Of a stretch of 64,000 nucleotides of DNA, positions 26,154 to 35,575 are shown piece by piece; position 1 is the stretch's first letter; every line of letters begins with the position of its first letter. A program made the translations under genes and the position numbers. The notes under the pieces were generated by a model, which worked only from the letters and a program-made list of their open reading frames with translations, was not told the DNA's origin and did not search any database. Origin of the DNA: an uncultured Eubacteriales bacterium (GTDB lineage Bacteria > Bacillota > Clostridia > Christensenellales > CAG-917); NCBI GenBank assembly GCA_900548005.1, contig URIZ01000003.1, positions 1-64,000 of the forward strand, given 5' to 3'.

Positions 26154-27587
26154 TCAATCTCTGTCCTTTTTGAGTCTTCTCAAGAAAGCAGGCACTTGTC
26201 TTGACGGCACTTCCACTCTTGAAGATTGCACTTGAGCTTGCTCGACGGGTTGAGGTGCAACGGGTTGAACGGGTTGCGCCGCACTAGGTTGAACAACAGG
26301 TTGTGCAGGCTCTTGGGGCGCGGGTTGTCTCATCTGATTGAAGATGGGACGATTTGCAAAGATGTCTTCTTTGTAGACGGGCTCTTCTTTCTCTTCTTCG
26401 GGTTCATCGACGTTTGCCGCCGCTTGCTCTTGCGCTGCTTGAGCAAAGATCGAAGAAGACGTACGAGCAGGTTGCGGCGCACTGCTTCTTGCAGGCACTT
26501 CGTTTCTGTCCACAAAGCCTGTTGCGATAATGGTGATCTCGATGTCTTTCTTGTCGGGGACAAAAGCCGTGCCGAGAATGATATTTGCGCTGGGATCGAC
26601 AACTTGTTTGACGATGTCGCAAGCCTCGGTGACTTCGCCAAGGAGCATATCTTCACCGCCTGTGATGTTGACGATGATGCCTGTTGCGCCTTCGATGTCA
26701 GTTTCAAGCAACGGACTGAACACTGCGCCGCGCACAGCCTCGATGACTCTCTTCTCGCCCTTGCCGTAGCCGATGCCCATGTGAGCAAGACCTTTGTTGG
26801 AAAGAATGGTGCGAACGTCCGCAAAGTCGAGGTTGATAAGCTCGGGGTTGGCGATGACGTCGCTCACGCCTTGCACGCCTTGACGGAGAACGTCGTCGGC
26901 GATTTCAAACGCGCGCTTGAAGGAAATGTTCTTGTCAAGCACTTCGATGAGTTTTTGGTTGGGGATAACCAAGAGCGTATCAACGAAGTTTTTGAGATTT
27001 TTGATGCCTTCTTCCGCATTTTTCATACGTTGTGCGCCTTCGAAGTTGAAAGGTTTGGTGACGACTGCGACGGTGAGAATGCCCATAGATTTTGCGATTT
27101 CCGCAATCACGGGAGCTGCACCCGTACCCGTTCCGCCACCCATACCTGCGGTGATGAAAAGAAGGTCGATATCTTTCAGAGCCGCTTTGATGCGTTCACG
27201 CGACTCTTCGGCTGCCTTTCTGCCCACTTCGGGATCGGAGCCTGCGCCCAAACCGCCTGTCATGTTTGCGCCGAGTTGAATCTTGCAATGGGGTGCGACA
27301 AGCGACATGTTGAGAGCTTGCATATCCGTGTTCATCACAACGAAACTTGCGCTCTTGACGCCTGCGCGAATCATATTGTTGACGGCATTGTTTCCGCCAC
27401 CGCCCACGCCGACGACGACGATGTTTGCTTTGCCCGGTTTCTTTTGAGAAACGGGTTGATATTCTTCGTGCGTTTCTTCGACCTCGGGGATTTGCTCCTC
27501 TACGATCTCTTCTTCTTGCACTTGGTCATCGACTTCGCTTTGCGACTCATCGCTCGGAGTCCAGCCGAATTTTTCAAAATCTATCAT
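26154..27587 (-). CDS. ftsZ: Cell division GTPase FtsZ
   Basis: Tubulin-like ring protein, 477 residues. A 52-residue acidic extension precedes NIVVVGVGGGGNNAVNNMI; the GTP signature GGGTGTGAAPV and FTSZ loop motifs follow. The C-terminal linker (about residues 370-460) is rich in Gln, Pro and Val, and the tail ends in VPAFLRRLKKDRD, matching the conserved peptide bound by FtsA/SepF. Both ends are longer than in Bacillus FtsZ (382). The ATG overlaps the ftsA stop as ATGA with CGGAGG just upstream. Confidence 0.97.
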   Translation of the reverse strand: MIDFEKFGWTPSDESQSEVDDQVQEEEIVEEQIPEVEETHEEYQPVSQKKPGKANIVVVGVGGGGNNAVNNMIRAGVKSASFVVMNTDMQALNMSLVAPHCKIQLGANMTGGLGAGSDPEVGRKAAEESRERIKAALKDIDLLFITAGMGGGTGTGAAPVIAEIAKSMGILTVAVVTKPFNFEGAQRMKNAEEGIKNLKNFVDTLLVIPNQKLIEVLDKNISFKRAFEIADDVLRQGVQGVSDVIANPELINLDFADVRTILSNKGLAHMGIGYGKGEKRVIEAVRGAVFSPLLETDIEGATGIIVNITGGEDMLLGEVTEACDIVKQVVDPSANIILGTAFVPDKKDIEITIIATGFVDRNEVPARSSAPQPARTSSSIFAQAAQEQAAANVDEPEEEKEEPVYKEDIFANRPIFNQMRQPAPQEPAQPVVQPSAAQPVQPVAPQPVEQAQVQSSRVEVPSRQVPAFLRRLKKDRD

Positions 27588-28753
27588 TTTTTACCTCCGT
27601 TGAATAACTTTTTTATAAACGCTCCGAAATCGAACCTTGAGAGATTGTCCGCCATAACGAGCAAAGACGCCTTGGAGCAGTCTTCGGGTTTGACGAAACC
27701 GGGGAGTTTCGGAGTGATAATTTCCATGTTTTTGCCGAGCTGTTCGCTCAAATATTTGGTTGCGCCGCGCATAGACGCGATGCCTTCGCCTGTGATGTAC
27801 ACGGGCATATAAGACGGCGCATCGTCTTCGATCTCTTTGAAAATGCCCGCAAGCACTTCCACGAAAACGTCAAGCCTGTTTTTTGCAACTTCGCAAGCGT
27901 CCGCCGCATACACGACGTTGTCGCCGTCGCTCACAAGCACAGCCTCGTCACTGTAATTGAGATTGAGATCCACAAGGCGTTTTGCTTCTTCCGCCATGTC
28001 AAACGGCACGTCGAGAGCCTCGAATATATCCGCGCAGATGTGCGCTCCGCCCATAGAGAACGACTTCATGTCAAGGATGCCTTCGCCCTTTGCTATGCAC
28101 ACGGACGAAGAAAGATATCCGACGTCAATGAGCATATACACGTTGTCGCGTTGCTCCTTTTCAAGAAGGGCCATGCACTCTGCCCAGCAAGTGGCAACGT
28201 ACTTCACGTCCGTGAACCCGAGCGAACTTGCAACCTTGTCGAACATGTCGATGAACGACTTCTCGCAGAGCATGTAGGACACGCAAGCGTCAACCTTCAC
28301 AGCCTCCATATCGCGAACGTCGTTGTAGATCTTGTCTTGATCGTCAAGCGAATAGTAGATCGCGCTGGTGTTGATCGTCACGTATTTGTTTGAATCGAAA
28401 TCGTCGCCCTTTTTGAGCAAGTAGGCAATGTCGTCGTCAACGACTCTGCGCCTTCTGTCAAGACGGATGCTCACTTCCTTGGTGATGACCACGACAAATT
28501 CGGCAGGCACTCCCACAAACAATCTCTTGGTGCGAGATTCCGCCTCTTTCATTGCTTCTACAAGCACGGATTTTGCAAATTCGACAGTTTCGTCCTTGTC
28601 GAACCACTCACCGTTTTCATAACCCTGATGTTGTTTTTCCGCCATTGCTTTGATGCCGAAAACGCTCTGCGCTCTTTTTGAACCGACTATGGCGGTCACA
28701 AGGCGAGAGTTTACGTCAAGCACGGCAATATCCTTGGTGAACAGCGAACCCAT
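27584..28753 (-). CDS. ftsA: FtsA-like division protein
   Basis: An actin-fold protein that would tether FtsZ to the membrane; 389 residues. Phosphate and adenosine motifs are visible as IAVLDVNSRLVTAIVG, LIDVGYLSSSVCI and VYITGEGIASM. The C-terminal FGAFIKKLFNGGKK could be the amphipathic membrane helix. It is clearly diverged from standard FtsA (the usual DIGgGTTdi reads DVGYLSSSV), so it may be a lineage-specific variant, but operon coupling to ftsZ supports the role. The ATG at 28753 has GGAG 6 nt upstream. Confidence 0.85.
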   Translation of the reverse strand: MGSLFTKDIAVLDVNSRLVTAIVGSKRAQSVFGIKAMAEKQHQGYENGEWFDKDETVEFAKSVLVEAMKEAESRTKRLFVGVPAEFVVVITKEVSIRLDRRRRVVDDDIAYLLKKGDDFDSNKYVTINTSAIYYSLDDQDKIYNDVRDMEAVKVDACVSYMLCEKSFIDMFDKVASSLGFTDVKYVATCWAECMALLEKEQRDNVYMLIDVGYLSSSVCIAKGEGILDMKSFSMGGAHICADIFEALDVPFDMAEEAKRLVDLNLNYSDEAVLVSDGDNVVYAADACEVAKNRLDVFVEVLAGIFKEIEDDAPSYMPVYITGEGIASMRGATKYLSEQLGKNMEIITPKLPGFVKPEDCSKASLLVMADNLSRFDFGAFIKKLFNGGKK

Positions 28754-28798
28754 TTTTTTCTCCGACAAAGCGCGCACTCGCGCGTATAATTTATAATA

Positions 28799-28827
28799 AT
28801 ATTATATAAAAAATGAAAAGCTGTCAA
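28799..28827 (-). promoter_or_regulatory. SigA promoter of ftsA-ftsZ
   Basis: TTGACA (28827-28822), 17 nt, TAATAT (28804-28799) on the minus strand, in the 150-nt gap after murA. It separates ftsA-ftsZ from the upstream dcw genes. Confidence 0.7.
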
Positions 28828-28903
28828 TGCTTTTTTAATGAAAAGTTTGCAAAAATGCCTATTTTTTGTCGCTAAGCGGCTTTTATTGTCGAATAACCGT
28901 GAA

Positions 28904-30184
28904 TTATCGTGCGTTTTTGCGTATCACGCTTGCGCCGAGCGAGCAAAACATGTCTTCGATTTTCTCATATCCGCGGTCTATATACTCCGCGCCGTACACC
29001 CTGCTTTTGCCGTTTAGTCCCAATGCGGCGAGCATAAGTCCCGCGCCGCCCCGCAAATCGCTTGCCGTCATATCGCAAGCATTCAATCTTATCGCTCTGT
29101 CTTGCGTGCGTGCGCCTATTATGCGCGCGAGATTGCCTTGCACGCTCACGTCCGCGCCCGTCTTGGCAAACTCTTTTGCGTGCGCAAACCTGTTTTCAAA
29201 CACCGTTTCTTTTATCGAACTCACGCCGTCCGAAAACAACGCGCTTGCAAAAATCTGCGGCTGAACGTCGGTGGGAAAAAGCGGATACGGCGCCGTTGTG
29301 ACACTGACGGCTTTCGGCTTTGCAAAAGACACAACTCTAATAGAATTGCCGTCACCCGAAATCTTGCAATACTTGCTTTCCACCGCATCGCACACCGCTC
29401 CGAGCATATTTTTGCCCACACCGTCAATCTCTATCTCGCCGCCCGTTATGTTTGCAGCAACCAAAAGCGTTGCCGCCACGATTCTGTCCCCTATCGGCGT
29501 AAATTCACATCCGCCCAACTCGTCCACGCCTTGCACTCGGACAACCGAAGTGCCGTCCCCCGATATGCGCGCGCCCATAGCTCGCAAGCAGCTTGCAAGC
29601 GACACAATCTCCGGCTCTCTTGCACAGTTGACAAGCGTGGTTTCGCCCTTTGCGAGCGTTGCGCACATAAGCAAATTCTCGGTTGCGCCCACGCTCGGAT
29701 ATTTCATCACGATATCCGCTCCGACAAGTTGCTTTGCGCGGCATCTTACGCCCGATGAAGTCGGCTCGATTTTCGCGCCCATACGGCAAAGTCCGTCAAG
29801 GTGAATGTCAAGCGGTCTTGCGCCTATTTTGCATCCGCCGGGATAGTCAAGTTCCACTTCTTTGAGCGTTGCAAGCAGTGCGCCGAGCATAAACATGGAC
29901 GAGCGCATATCTTTGCAAAGCGAGTCCTTCACGCACGCGTGTTTCGCTTGCGTATGCACGCTCACACTACGCCCGACGCGCGCCACGCCAACGCCCAAGG
30001 ATTGCAAAATGCCTATCATCGCGTCAACGTCCGATATGTATGGACAGTCCTTGACGGTCACGGTATCTTTTGTCAATATGCCTGCCGCAATCAGCGGAAG
30101 AACGGCGTTTTTCGCGCCGTGCATACACACTCTACCCACAAGCGAATTGCCGCCCGAAATTTCAAAATACGTCTTATCTTTCAT
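28904..30184 (-). CDS. murA: UDP-N-acetylglucosamine 1-carboxyvinyltransferase
   Basis: Transfers enolpyruvate to UDP-GlcNAc, the first committed step of peptidoglycan synthesis. The 426-residue protein has GAKNAVLP (Lys-Asn pair), the catalytic loop PGGCKIGARPLDIH with the active Cys targeted by fosfomycin, and SLGASVIRKN at the end. Overlaps the end of the preceding ftsW/spoVE gene by 11 nt, so it belongs to the same operon. Confidence 0.96.
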   Translation of the reverse strand: MKDKTYFEISGGNSLVGRVCMHGAKNAVLPLIAAGILTKDTVTVKDCPYISDVDAMIGILQSLGVGVARVGRSVSVHTQAKHACVKDSLCKDMRSSMFMLGALLATLKEVELDYPGGCKIGARPLDIHLDGLCRMGAKIEPTSSGVRCRAKQLVGADIVMKYPSVGATENLLMCATLAKGETTLVNCAREPEIVSLASCLRAMGARISGDGTSVVRVQGVDELGGCEFTPIGDRIVAATLLVAANITGGEIEIDGVGKNMLGAVCDAVESKYCKISGDGNSIRVVSFAKPKAVSVTTAPYPLFPTDVQPQIFASALFSDGVSSIKETVFENRFAHAKEFAKTGADVSVQGNLARIIGARTQDRAIRLNACDMTASDLRGGAGLMLAALGLNGKSRVYGAEYIDRGYEKIEDMFCSLGASVIRKNAR

Positions 30185-31610
30185 AAAAAGAATCCACCCT
30201 TAGATACGGCGCGGAGTTTTTGGATATATTGGCAAGCACTCCAACTGCGCCGAGATACGCCACAAGCGAACTTCCGCCTGCGCTCATAAACGGCAAAGGC
30301 AAGCCTGTGGGCGGCACTGCTCCGCACACCACCGCCATGTTGACAAGCGATTGAAGCCCTGTCACCGCGGTTATGCCCAACGCCGCATAACAAGAAAATC
30401 TGTCGCGTGCGTTTCTTGCGATTATCAAGCCGCGCCACACGAACACGGCAAACAAAATCATCACCGCCGCTATGCCGAAAAGCCCTGTTTCTTCGCCCAC
30501 CACCGACAAGATAAAGTCGCTCTCGGCAAAGGGCAAAAACAGATATTTTTGGCGAGATTTGAACAGCCCCACCCCAAACAAACCGCCGCTTCCCAACGCA
30601 TAGTAGGACTGAATGAGTTGATAGCCTTCTTCGAGCGGAGATTTCCACGGATCGAGAAAAGCAAGCAAGCGTTGAAAGCGATAAGGCTCGACAAGCACAA
30701 GCGCCACAGCACCTGCGATTGCCGGCAGAATAAGGCACACGAGATGAGAAGTTTTCGCGCCCACCGCAAACAGCATAAGAAACACCGCACCCGCCATGCA
30801 CACGGTTATGGACATATTCGGCTCTAAAATGAGCAAAACGCAAGTCAAGCCGCCTATGAGCAGCACCGCAAGCACGTTTGAAAACTTGCGCATATCCTTT
30901 TTCGATGAGAAAGCGGCAATGGCAAGCACGGTGAAAAACTTTGCGTATTCGCTCGGTTGTATGGTGAAAAAACCGAGATTGAGCCACCTTTTCGCGCCAT
31001 AGCTTTCAACGCCTATCACGGGCACGAACACGAGTGATAAAAGAACAAGCCCGACAACGTAGAGTATCGGCGAGAACTTTTTTATCGTTTTCATATCCGT
31101 CATCCACAACGCAAAAGCGCAAAACGCGCCCAAAGCCAATGCCACGGACTGCGTTTTGACATAGTGAAACGCATCGCCGAACTGCTTTTGCGCCGAATAA
31201 CTCGATGCCGAATATATGAACACGATGCCGAGAACGCTTAGGAGCAATGCGACAAAAACAAGCGTTCTGTCCGTCTTGCCGTATCCCAAAACGCTCTCGC
31301 CCGAATATCCGTTTTCAACTTGCGATTTTGCGCGTCTTTTCGCGCGCATGCTCCTTGCGTACGCACGCCGCATGCCCACATGCTCTCGCCCGTGCGGCGC
31401 GCGCTCATCGCTCGCGACCGCGCATACGCTCACCGGGCTCTCGCACGCACACACTCTCGCTACGCTCCCACGCTCGTATGCACACATCGCGCTCTCGCTT
31501 GCGAGCGCATTATGCGTGTATTCGCTTGCGATTGCGGGTGCATTATGCGCGTATTCGCTTGCGCGCAAGCTCGTGGGCATGATTTTTCGATTTTTCAATG
31601 CCGCTTTCAT
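30174..31610 (-). CDS. ftsW: SEDS glycosyltransferase FtsW/SpoVE with N-terminal extension
   Basis: Peptidoglycan polymerase of the SEDS family, 478 residues, about ten membrane segments. Family motifs are YGAKRWLNLGFFTIQPSE and PFMSAGGSSLVAYLGAVG. Before the first membrane segment (about residue 114) is an unusual 112-residue basic, Ala/Cys-rich extension containing the internal repeat ASEYAHNAPAI/ASEYTHNALA; its DNA (31310-31600) is a low-complexity GC-rich repeat. The ATG at 31610 overlaps the murD stop as ATGA. In this cluster it could serve division (FtsW), spore cortex (SpoVE) or both. Confidence 0.92.
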   Translation of the reverse strand: MKAALKNRKIMPTSLRASEYAHNAPAIASEYTHNALASESAMCAYERGSVARVCACESPVSVCAVASDERAPHGREHVGMRRAYARSMRAKRRAKSQVENGYSGESVLGYGKTDRTLVFVALLLSVLGIVFIYSASSYSAQKQFGDAFHYVKTQSVALALGAFCAFALWMTDMKTIKKFSPILYVVGLVLLSLVFVPVIGVESYGAKRWLNLGFFTIQPSEYAKFFTVLAIAAFSSKKDMRKFSNVLAVLLIGGLTCVLLILEPNMSITVCMAGAVFLMLFAVGAKTSHLVCLILPAIAGAVALVLVEPYRFQRLLAFLDPWKSPLEEGYQLIQSYYALGSGGLFGVGLFKSRQKYLFLPFAESDFILSVVGEETGLFGIAAVMILFAVFVWRGLIIARNARDRFSCYAALGITAVTGLQSLVNMAVVCGAVPPTGLPLPFMSAGGSSLVAYLGAVGVLANISKNSAPYLRVDSFYER

Positions 31611-32911
31611 CTTGCAACTCTCAACTTGACGACACATTCGTCAAATCGCTTGCCACGCTCTTCATAGTTTTTGTAGCAGTCAAAACTCTTGCTTGCAGGC
31701 GAGAAAAGCACACTGTCAACGGACAATTTCACACCTTCGTCATAGGCGGCAAACAGCGCGGTTTTTAGGTCGGAAAAGCGACAAATATTGTCAAATTTCG
31801 CCTTTTGAGCGGCATGCAAAATCTCGTCGGAATTTTCACCCGTCACGGCTATATACTTGACGCTTGTCGGCATATCGGCAAACAATTTGTCAAAATCTTC
31901 GCTGCCGAGCATTCCGCCCATAATCAGCGAGCAATCTCCCACGCAACCTATCGCACTTTGCAAGGCGGACACGTTGGTTGACTTCGAGTCGTTGAAAATC
32001 TTCACTCCGCCCACGATTGCGCTCAATGCGCGCCTGTACTTCGGCTTTGCAAAATCGGTAATTGCCGACGCAATGCAAAATGCGGACACTCCCCTATGCA
32101 TACACACGGCGATTGCCGCAAGCACGTCTTCGAGTTCGTTGCCCGCAAAATCCGTGTCTTCGAGCGCAACCACCGGCACACCCTTGTAGCACGCAAACCC
32201 CGAGGATATGTACGCGCCGTCCGCCACGATCCTTTTTGTGCTGAACGGAATCTTTTGCGACACTGCCGCTTGCACCGTTTCGCACACTATCTCATCGTCC
32301 GCATTGTACACAAGAGTGTCGCTTTCGCTCTGCGCAAGAAAGATATTCGCCTTTGCGTTTTTGTAGTTTTGCATGCTCTTGTGCCTTGAAAGGTGATCGG
32401 GAGCAATGTTGAGCACAACGGCAACGTCGGGCGCAAATCCCACGCTGTTTTCAAGCTGAAAACTGCTTGCTTCTATCACTGCAATCTCGGTTGAATCGAG
32501 CTTGTCGGCAATCGCCGAAAACGGCGTGCCTATGTTGCCCACGGCGTGAGAGTGCGCGCCCGATCTTTGCAATATCGCGTCGATGAGCAAAGTGGTGGTT
32601 GTTTTGCCGTTTGTGCCTGTCACCGCAATTTGCTCTGCGGCGCAAAACTCGCTTGCAAGCATAAGCTCGCTCGTCACCTGCAACGACGAAAGCCTTGCGT
32701 CAAGCAAAAAATCTTTCGCGCCGTCAACTCCCGGGCTTATCACCACCAAATCCGCGCCGTCAAACACGCTCTTTGCATGAGTTGCGCCCTTCAAATTTTG
32801 ATCGTCGTCATAAACAATCACCTTTGCTCCCTTCTCTTTTGCAAGTCCGTATGCGGCAATTCCGCTTGCGCCCAAGCCGTAAATCACCACGTTTTTGCCC
32901 ACAATTCTCAT
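31607..32911 (-). CDS. murD: UDP-N-acetylmuramoylalanine--D-glutamate ligase
   Basis: Adds D-Glu to UDP-MurNAc-L-Ala. 434 residues, with N-terminal VVIYGLGASGIAA, ATP loop TGTNGKTTTT, and NDSKSTNVSAL with the carbamate-region Lys. ATGA overlaps couple it to mraY upstream and ftsW downstream. Confidence 0.96.
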   Translation of the reverse strand: MRIVGKNVVIYGLGASGIAAYGLAKEKGAKVIVYDDDQNLKGATHAKSVFDGADLVVISPGVDGAKDFLLDARLSSLQVTSELMLASEFCAAEQIAVTGTNGKTTTTLLIDAILQRSGAHSHAVGNIGTPFSAIADKLDSTEIAVIEASSFQLENSVGFAPDVAVVLNIAPDHLSRHKSMQNYKNAKANIFLAQSESDTLVYNADDEIVCETVQAAVSQKIPFSTKRIVADGAYISSGFACYKGVPVVALEDTDFAGNELEDVLAAIAVCMHRGVSAFCIASAITDFAKPKYRRALSAIVGGVKIFNDSKSTNVSALQSAIGCVGDCSLIMGGMLGSEDFDKLFADMPTSVKYIAVTGENSDEILHAAQKAKFDNICRFSDLKTALFAAYDEGVKLSVDSVLFSPASKSFDCYKNYEERGKRFDECVVKLRVAR

Positions 32912-33909
32912 ATCGTCCTTCCGAAAATCAAAGTCAGCGCGCCGCCAATCATGCTCACAACAAAATATATCGTCACGATTTTGCTCTCGTGCAAGCCTTT
33001 CATTTCAAGATGATGATGAAACGGCGACATGAGAAATATCCGTTTTTTCGTGAGCTTGAAGGACAGCACCTGCAATATAACTGATATGCTCGAAAACACG
33101 TACATTATGCCCGAAGTGATTATCAAAAGCGGATTTTTTGAAAAAACCGCAACGCTCGCGCACGCCGCGCCCAACGCAAGAGAGCCGGTGTCCCCCATCA
33201 TTATCTTTGCGGGATAACCGTTGAAGACCAGATAGCCGAGCAACGAGCCGAGCATGGACACGCAAAATACTCCGAGCGACAATATCTCGCCTGCATATTC
33301 GACGTCGTTTGCCAAAAGTGCGTCTTCATATATAAAATATATGAGAATTGCAAACCACGAAAAATATGCCACCGCCGTGTAGCCTGCAAGTCCGTCCAAT
33401 CCGTCCGTTAGATTGACCGAGTTTGTGGTTGCGATATACACGAGCGCAACGAAAGGTATAATGCCCCACTTCATATCCAGCGTTAGATCGGTCAGCGGCA
33501 AATCGATTGCGCTCCCCACGTTTTTGGACGCGTAGACAAAATAGCCGACAATAAGCCCAAGCCCCACTTGTCCGATGATTTTTTGGTATGGTTTCAGACC
33601 GAGATTGCGGCTGAATCGCACCTTTATGAAATCGTCCAAAAATCCGAGCACGCAAAACCCCATAGTCGCAACGGCGGCGACTATGGACAGCCTTTTCCAC
33701 TCCACGAGCGAAAAGATAAGCGTGGGCAAAAGAAATATAAATCCGCCCATAGCGGGAGTGCCGCTCTTGCTTGCGTGTTGCGTGACGTATCCCAGCACCG
33801 TTTGCTTCGCTTTGAGCTTTGACATGATCTTGATCACAATCGGCGCAATCAAGCACGCAAATATCACAGAACACACAAAATAGGTAAGCAGTTTATTGAG
33901 CGCGCTCAT
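32908..33909 (-). CDS. mraY: Phospho-MurNAc-pentapeptide transferase
   Basis: Membrane enzyme that makes lipid I. 333 residues, ten membrane segments; catalytic motifs FLDDFIKV, NLTDGLDGLAG and FHHHLEMKG are intact. ATGA overlap with both murE and murD. MurF, usually between murE and mraY, is absent. Confidence 0.97.
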   Translation of the reverse strand: MSALNKLLTYFVCSVIFACLIAPIVIKIMSKLKAKQTVLGYVTQHASKSGTPAMGGFIFLLPTLIFSLVEWKRLSIVAAVATMGFCVLGFLDDFIKVRFSRNLGLKPYQKIIGQVGLGLIVGYFVYASKNVGSAIDLPLTDLTLDMKWGIIPFVALVYIATTNSVNLTDGLDGLAGYTAVAYFSWFAILIYFIYEDALLANDVEYAGEILSLGVFCVSMLGSLLGYLVFNGYPAKIMMGDTGSLALGAACASVAVFSKNPLLIITSGIMYVFSSISVILQVLSFKLTKKRIFLMSPFHHHLEMKGLHESKIVTIYFVVSMIGGALTLIFGRTI

Positions 33910-35351
33910 CTCAGTTGCCCGTATCTCGCCACCACGTCAAAATCGCTGTACGGGATTTTTTTGCCCTTGATTTCAAGATAGTTTTCGTTGCCCTTGCCTG
34001 CCAAAACAAGCGTGTCGCCTTCTTCCATTTCGGAGATCGCAAACCGCACGGCTTCGGCGCGATCCTGTATGCATTTGACGTCCTTTACGCTCACTCCCCA
34101 CTCGATTTGCCTTATGATGTCGGCAGGATCTTCTCCGCGCGGATTGTCGCTTGTAAGCACTATGCAGTCGCTAAATTCCGATGCAACTTTGCCCATAATC
34201 GCGCGCTTGGATTTATCCCTTTCGCCGCCGCATCCGAACAGCGTGATAAGCCGAGATTTTGTGATTGTCCGAGCGGTCGAAAGCAAGTTCCTGAGTCCTT
34301 CGGGCGTGTGTGCATAGTCGATGATGATCGTGCCTTTTTCGCACGGCAACACCGAAAACCTGCCCTTGACGTTCTTCACTTTTCGCACCGCATGCGCAAG
34401 CGTTTCTCCGCTTATGCCGAGAATCTTGCAAGCAGTCATCGCCGCAAGCAAGTTGTACACGCTAAACTCGCCGTAGAGTCGTGATTTTACGTCCACGATG
34501 TCGTCAAAAACGTTCGCCACGAATTTCACTCCGTCTATGTTTTCTTCAACGTCAATGGCAAAAGCGTCGCTCGGCTCTTTCAAGCCGTAACTAACGCTCT
34601 TCACTCCCTTTGTTTTTTCAAGCCTTTGAAGAAGAATCCGTCCGCTCTCGTCGTCCACGTTGACAACGGCGATTTTTGCGTTGCCGTTTTCAAAATATCC
34701 CATTTTTACGCCACGATAGTTTGCAAAATCCTTGAAATAGTCAAGATGATCTTGCGACACGTTGGTCAGAATGCCGATATCCGCCTTAATATCTCCCAAT
34801 TTTTCAAGATATATCGCATGCGCGCTGACTTCGGCGATTACGACGTCACAGCCCTTTGCTCTCATCTTGAAGAACAGTTCGTTAAGCTCATAGGGATCGG
34901 GAGTGGTAAGACTTTGCCCAACCTTTTCGCCGCAAATAAAATGACCTTCCGTGCCGATAACTCCCGTTTTGTATCCAGCAAATTCAAGCATTTGGCTAAG
35001 ATAGTGCGCTGTCGAAGTTTTTCCGTTCGTGCCGACAACGGTCACGAGTTTCATATCGTCAAGCGGTCTCAAAAACTTGTTTTCACACACTTGCGCATAC
35101 GCTTTTCTTGCGTTTGCCACAAGCACGTATTTGACGTTTTTGTCGCTCGGTTCTTTGTCCGTGAGCGCGACAAACGTCGTTTCGATCTCTGAAAGATGAC
35201 GATTGCCGTCATCGTTTATGCCTTCCAAACACACGAAAAGATCGTTGTTTTCCACTTCGCGCGAATTGGTTTTGATGCCTTCGATTTCAAAATCCGATGT
35301 GCAATTCCACTTGACAACTTCAACGTTTTCAAGCAATTTTTCAAGTTTCAT
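33906..35351 (-). CDS. murE: UDP-MurNAc-tripeptide synthetase (meso-DAP type)
   Basis: Adds the third stem-peptide residue. 481 residues with VVGTNGKTSTAH (ATP loop) and DNPRGEDP, the motif found in enzymes that use meso-diaminopimelate (Lys-adding enzymes differ here). AAGGAG lies 8 nt before the ATG at 35351. It is the first gene after a 224-nt gap downstream of spoVD and is preceded by a 9-bp palindromic hairpin. Confidence 0.95.
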   Translation of the reverse strand: MKLEKLLENVEVVKWNCTSDFEIEGIKTNSREVENNDLFVCLEGINDDGNRHLSEIETTFVALTDKEPSDKNVKYVLVANARKAYAQVCENKFLRPLDDMKLVTVVGTNGKTSTAHYLSQMLEFAGYKTGVIGTEGHFICGEKVGQSLTTPDPYELNELFFKMRAKGCDVVIAEVSAHAIYLEKLGDIKADIGILTNVSQDHLDYFKDFANYRGVKMGYFENGNAKIAVVNVDDESGRILLQRLEKTKGVKSVSYGLKEPSDAFAIDVEENIDGVKFVANVFDDIVDVKSRLYGEFSVYNLLAAMTACKILGISGETLAHAVRKVKNVKGRFSVLPCEKGTIIIDYAHTPEGLRNLLSTARTITKSRLITLFGCGGERDKSKRAIMGKVASEFSDCIVLTSDNPRGEDPADIIRQIEWGVSVKDVKCIQDRAEAVRFAISEMEEGDTLVLAGKGNENYLEIKGKKIPYSDFDVVARYGQLR

Positions 35352-35373
35352 AAAGTGTCTCCTTGATTGTTGA

Positions 35374-35395
35374 TACACTCATAATAATGAGTGTA
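35374..35395. promoter_or_regulatory. Palindromic hairpin upstream of murE
   Basis: TACACTCAT, loop AATA, ATGAGTGTA: a perfect 9-bp inverted repeat 23 nt before murE. No T-run follows, so an operator or mRNA structure is likelier than a terminator. Confidence 0.5.
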
Positions 35396-35575
35396 GCCGA
35401 CCTTTTCAACCCAACCGCAAAAGAAGACGCAAACGGAAATTCTTTTTGCGATATTCGACAAAATTCCCCACTGAATAGAGAGGTTTCAGCCGATTTTCAA
35501 GAAATAAAAAAGCGCATGCTATAAAATCAAACGCTTCAAAATGCGATTTATATCCGCCGATACTATACGCACGTT
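35396..35575. other. spoVD-murE gap without a gene
   Basis: Interrupts the otherwise overlapping dcw cluster. AT-rich; no ORF, strong promoter or terminator recognised. Confidence 0.4.

Noticed and set aside
26226..27812. Long open frame of about 528 codons opposite ftsZ and the end of ftsA
   Set aside because: It is the antisense shadow of highly conserved genes; no ribosome site and composition rich in Cys, His and Arg.
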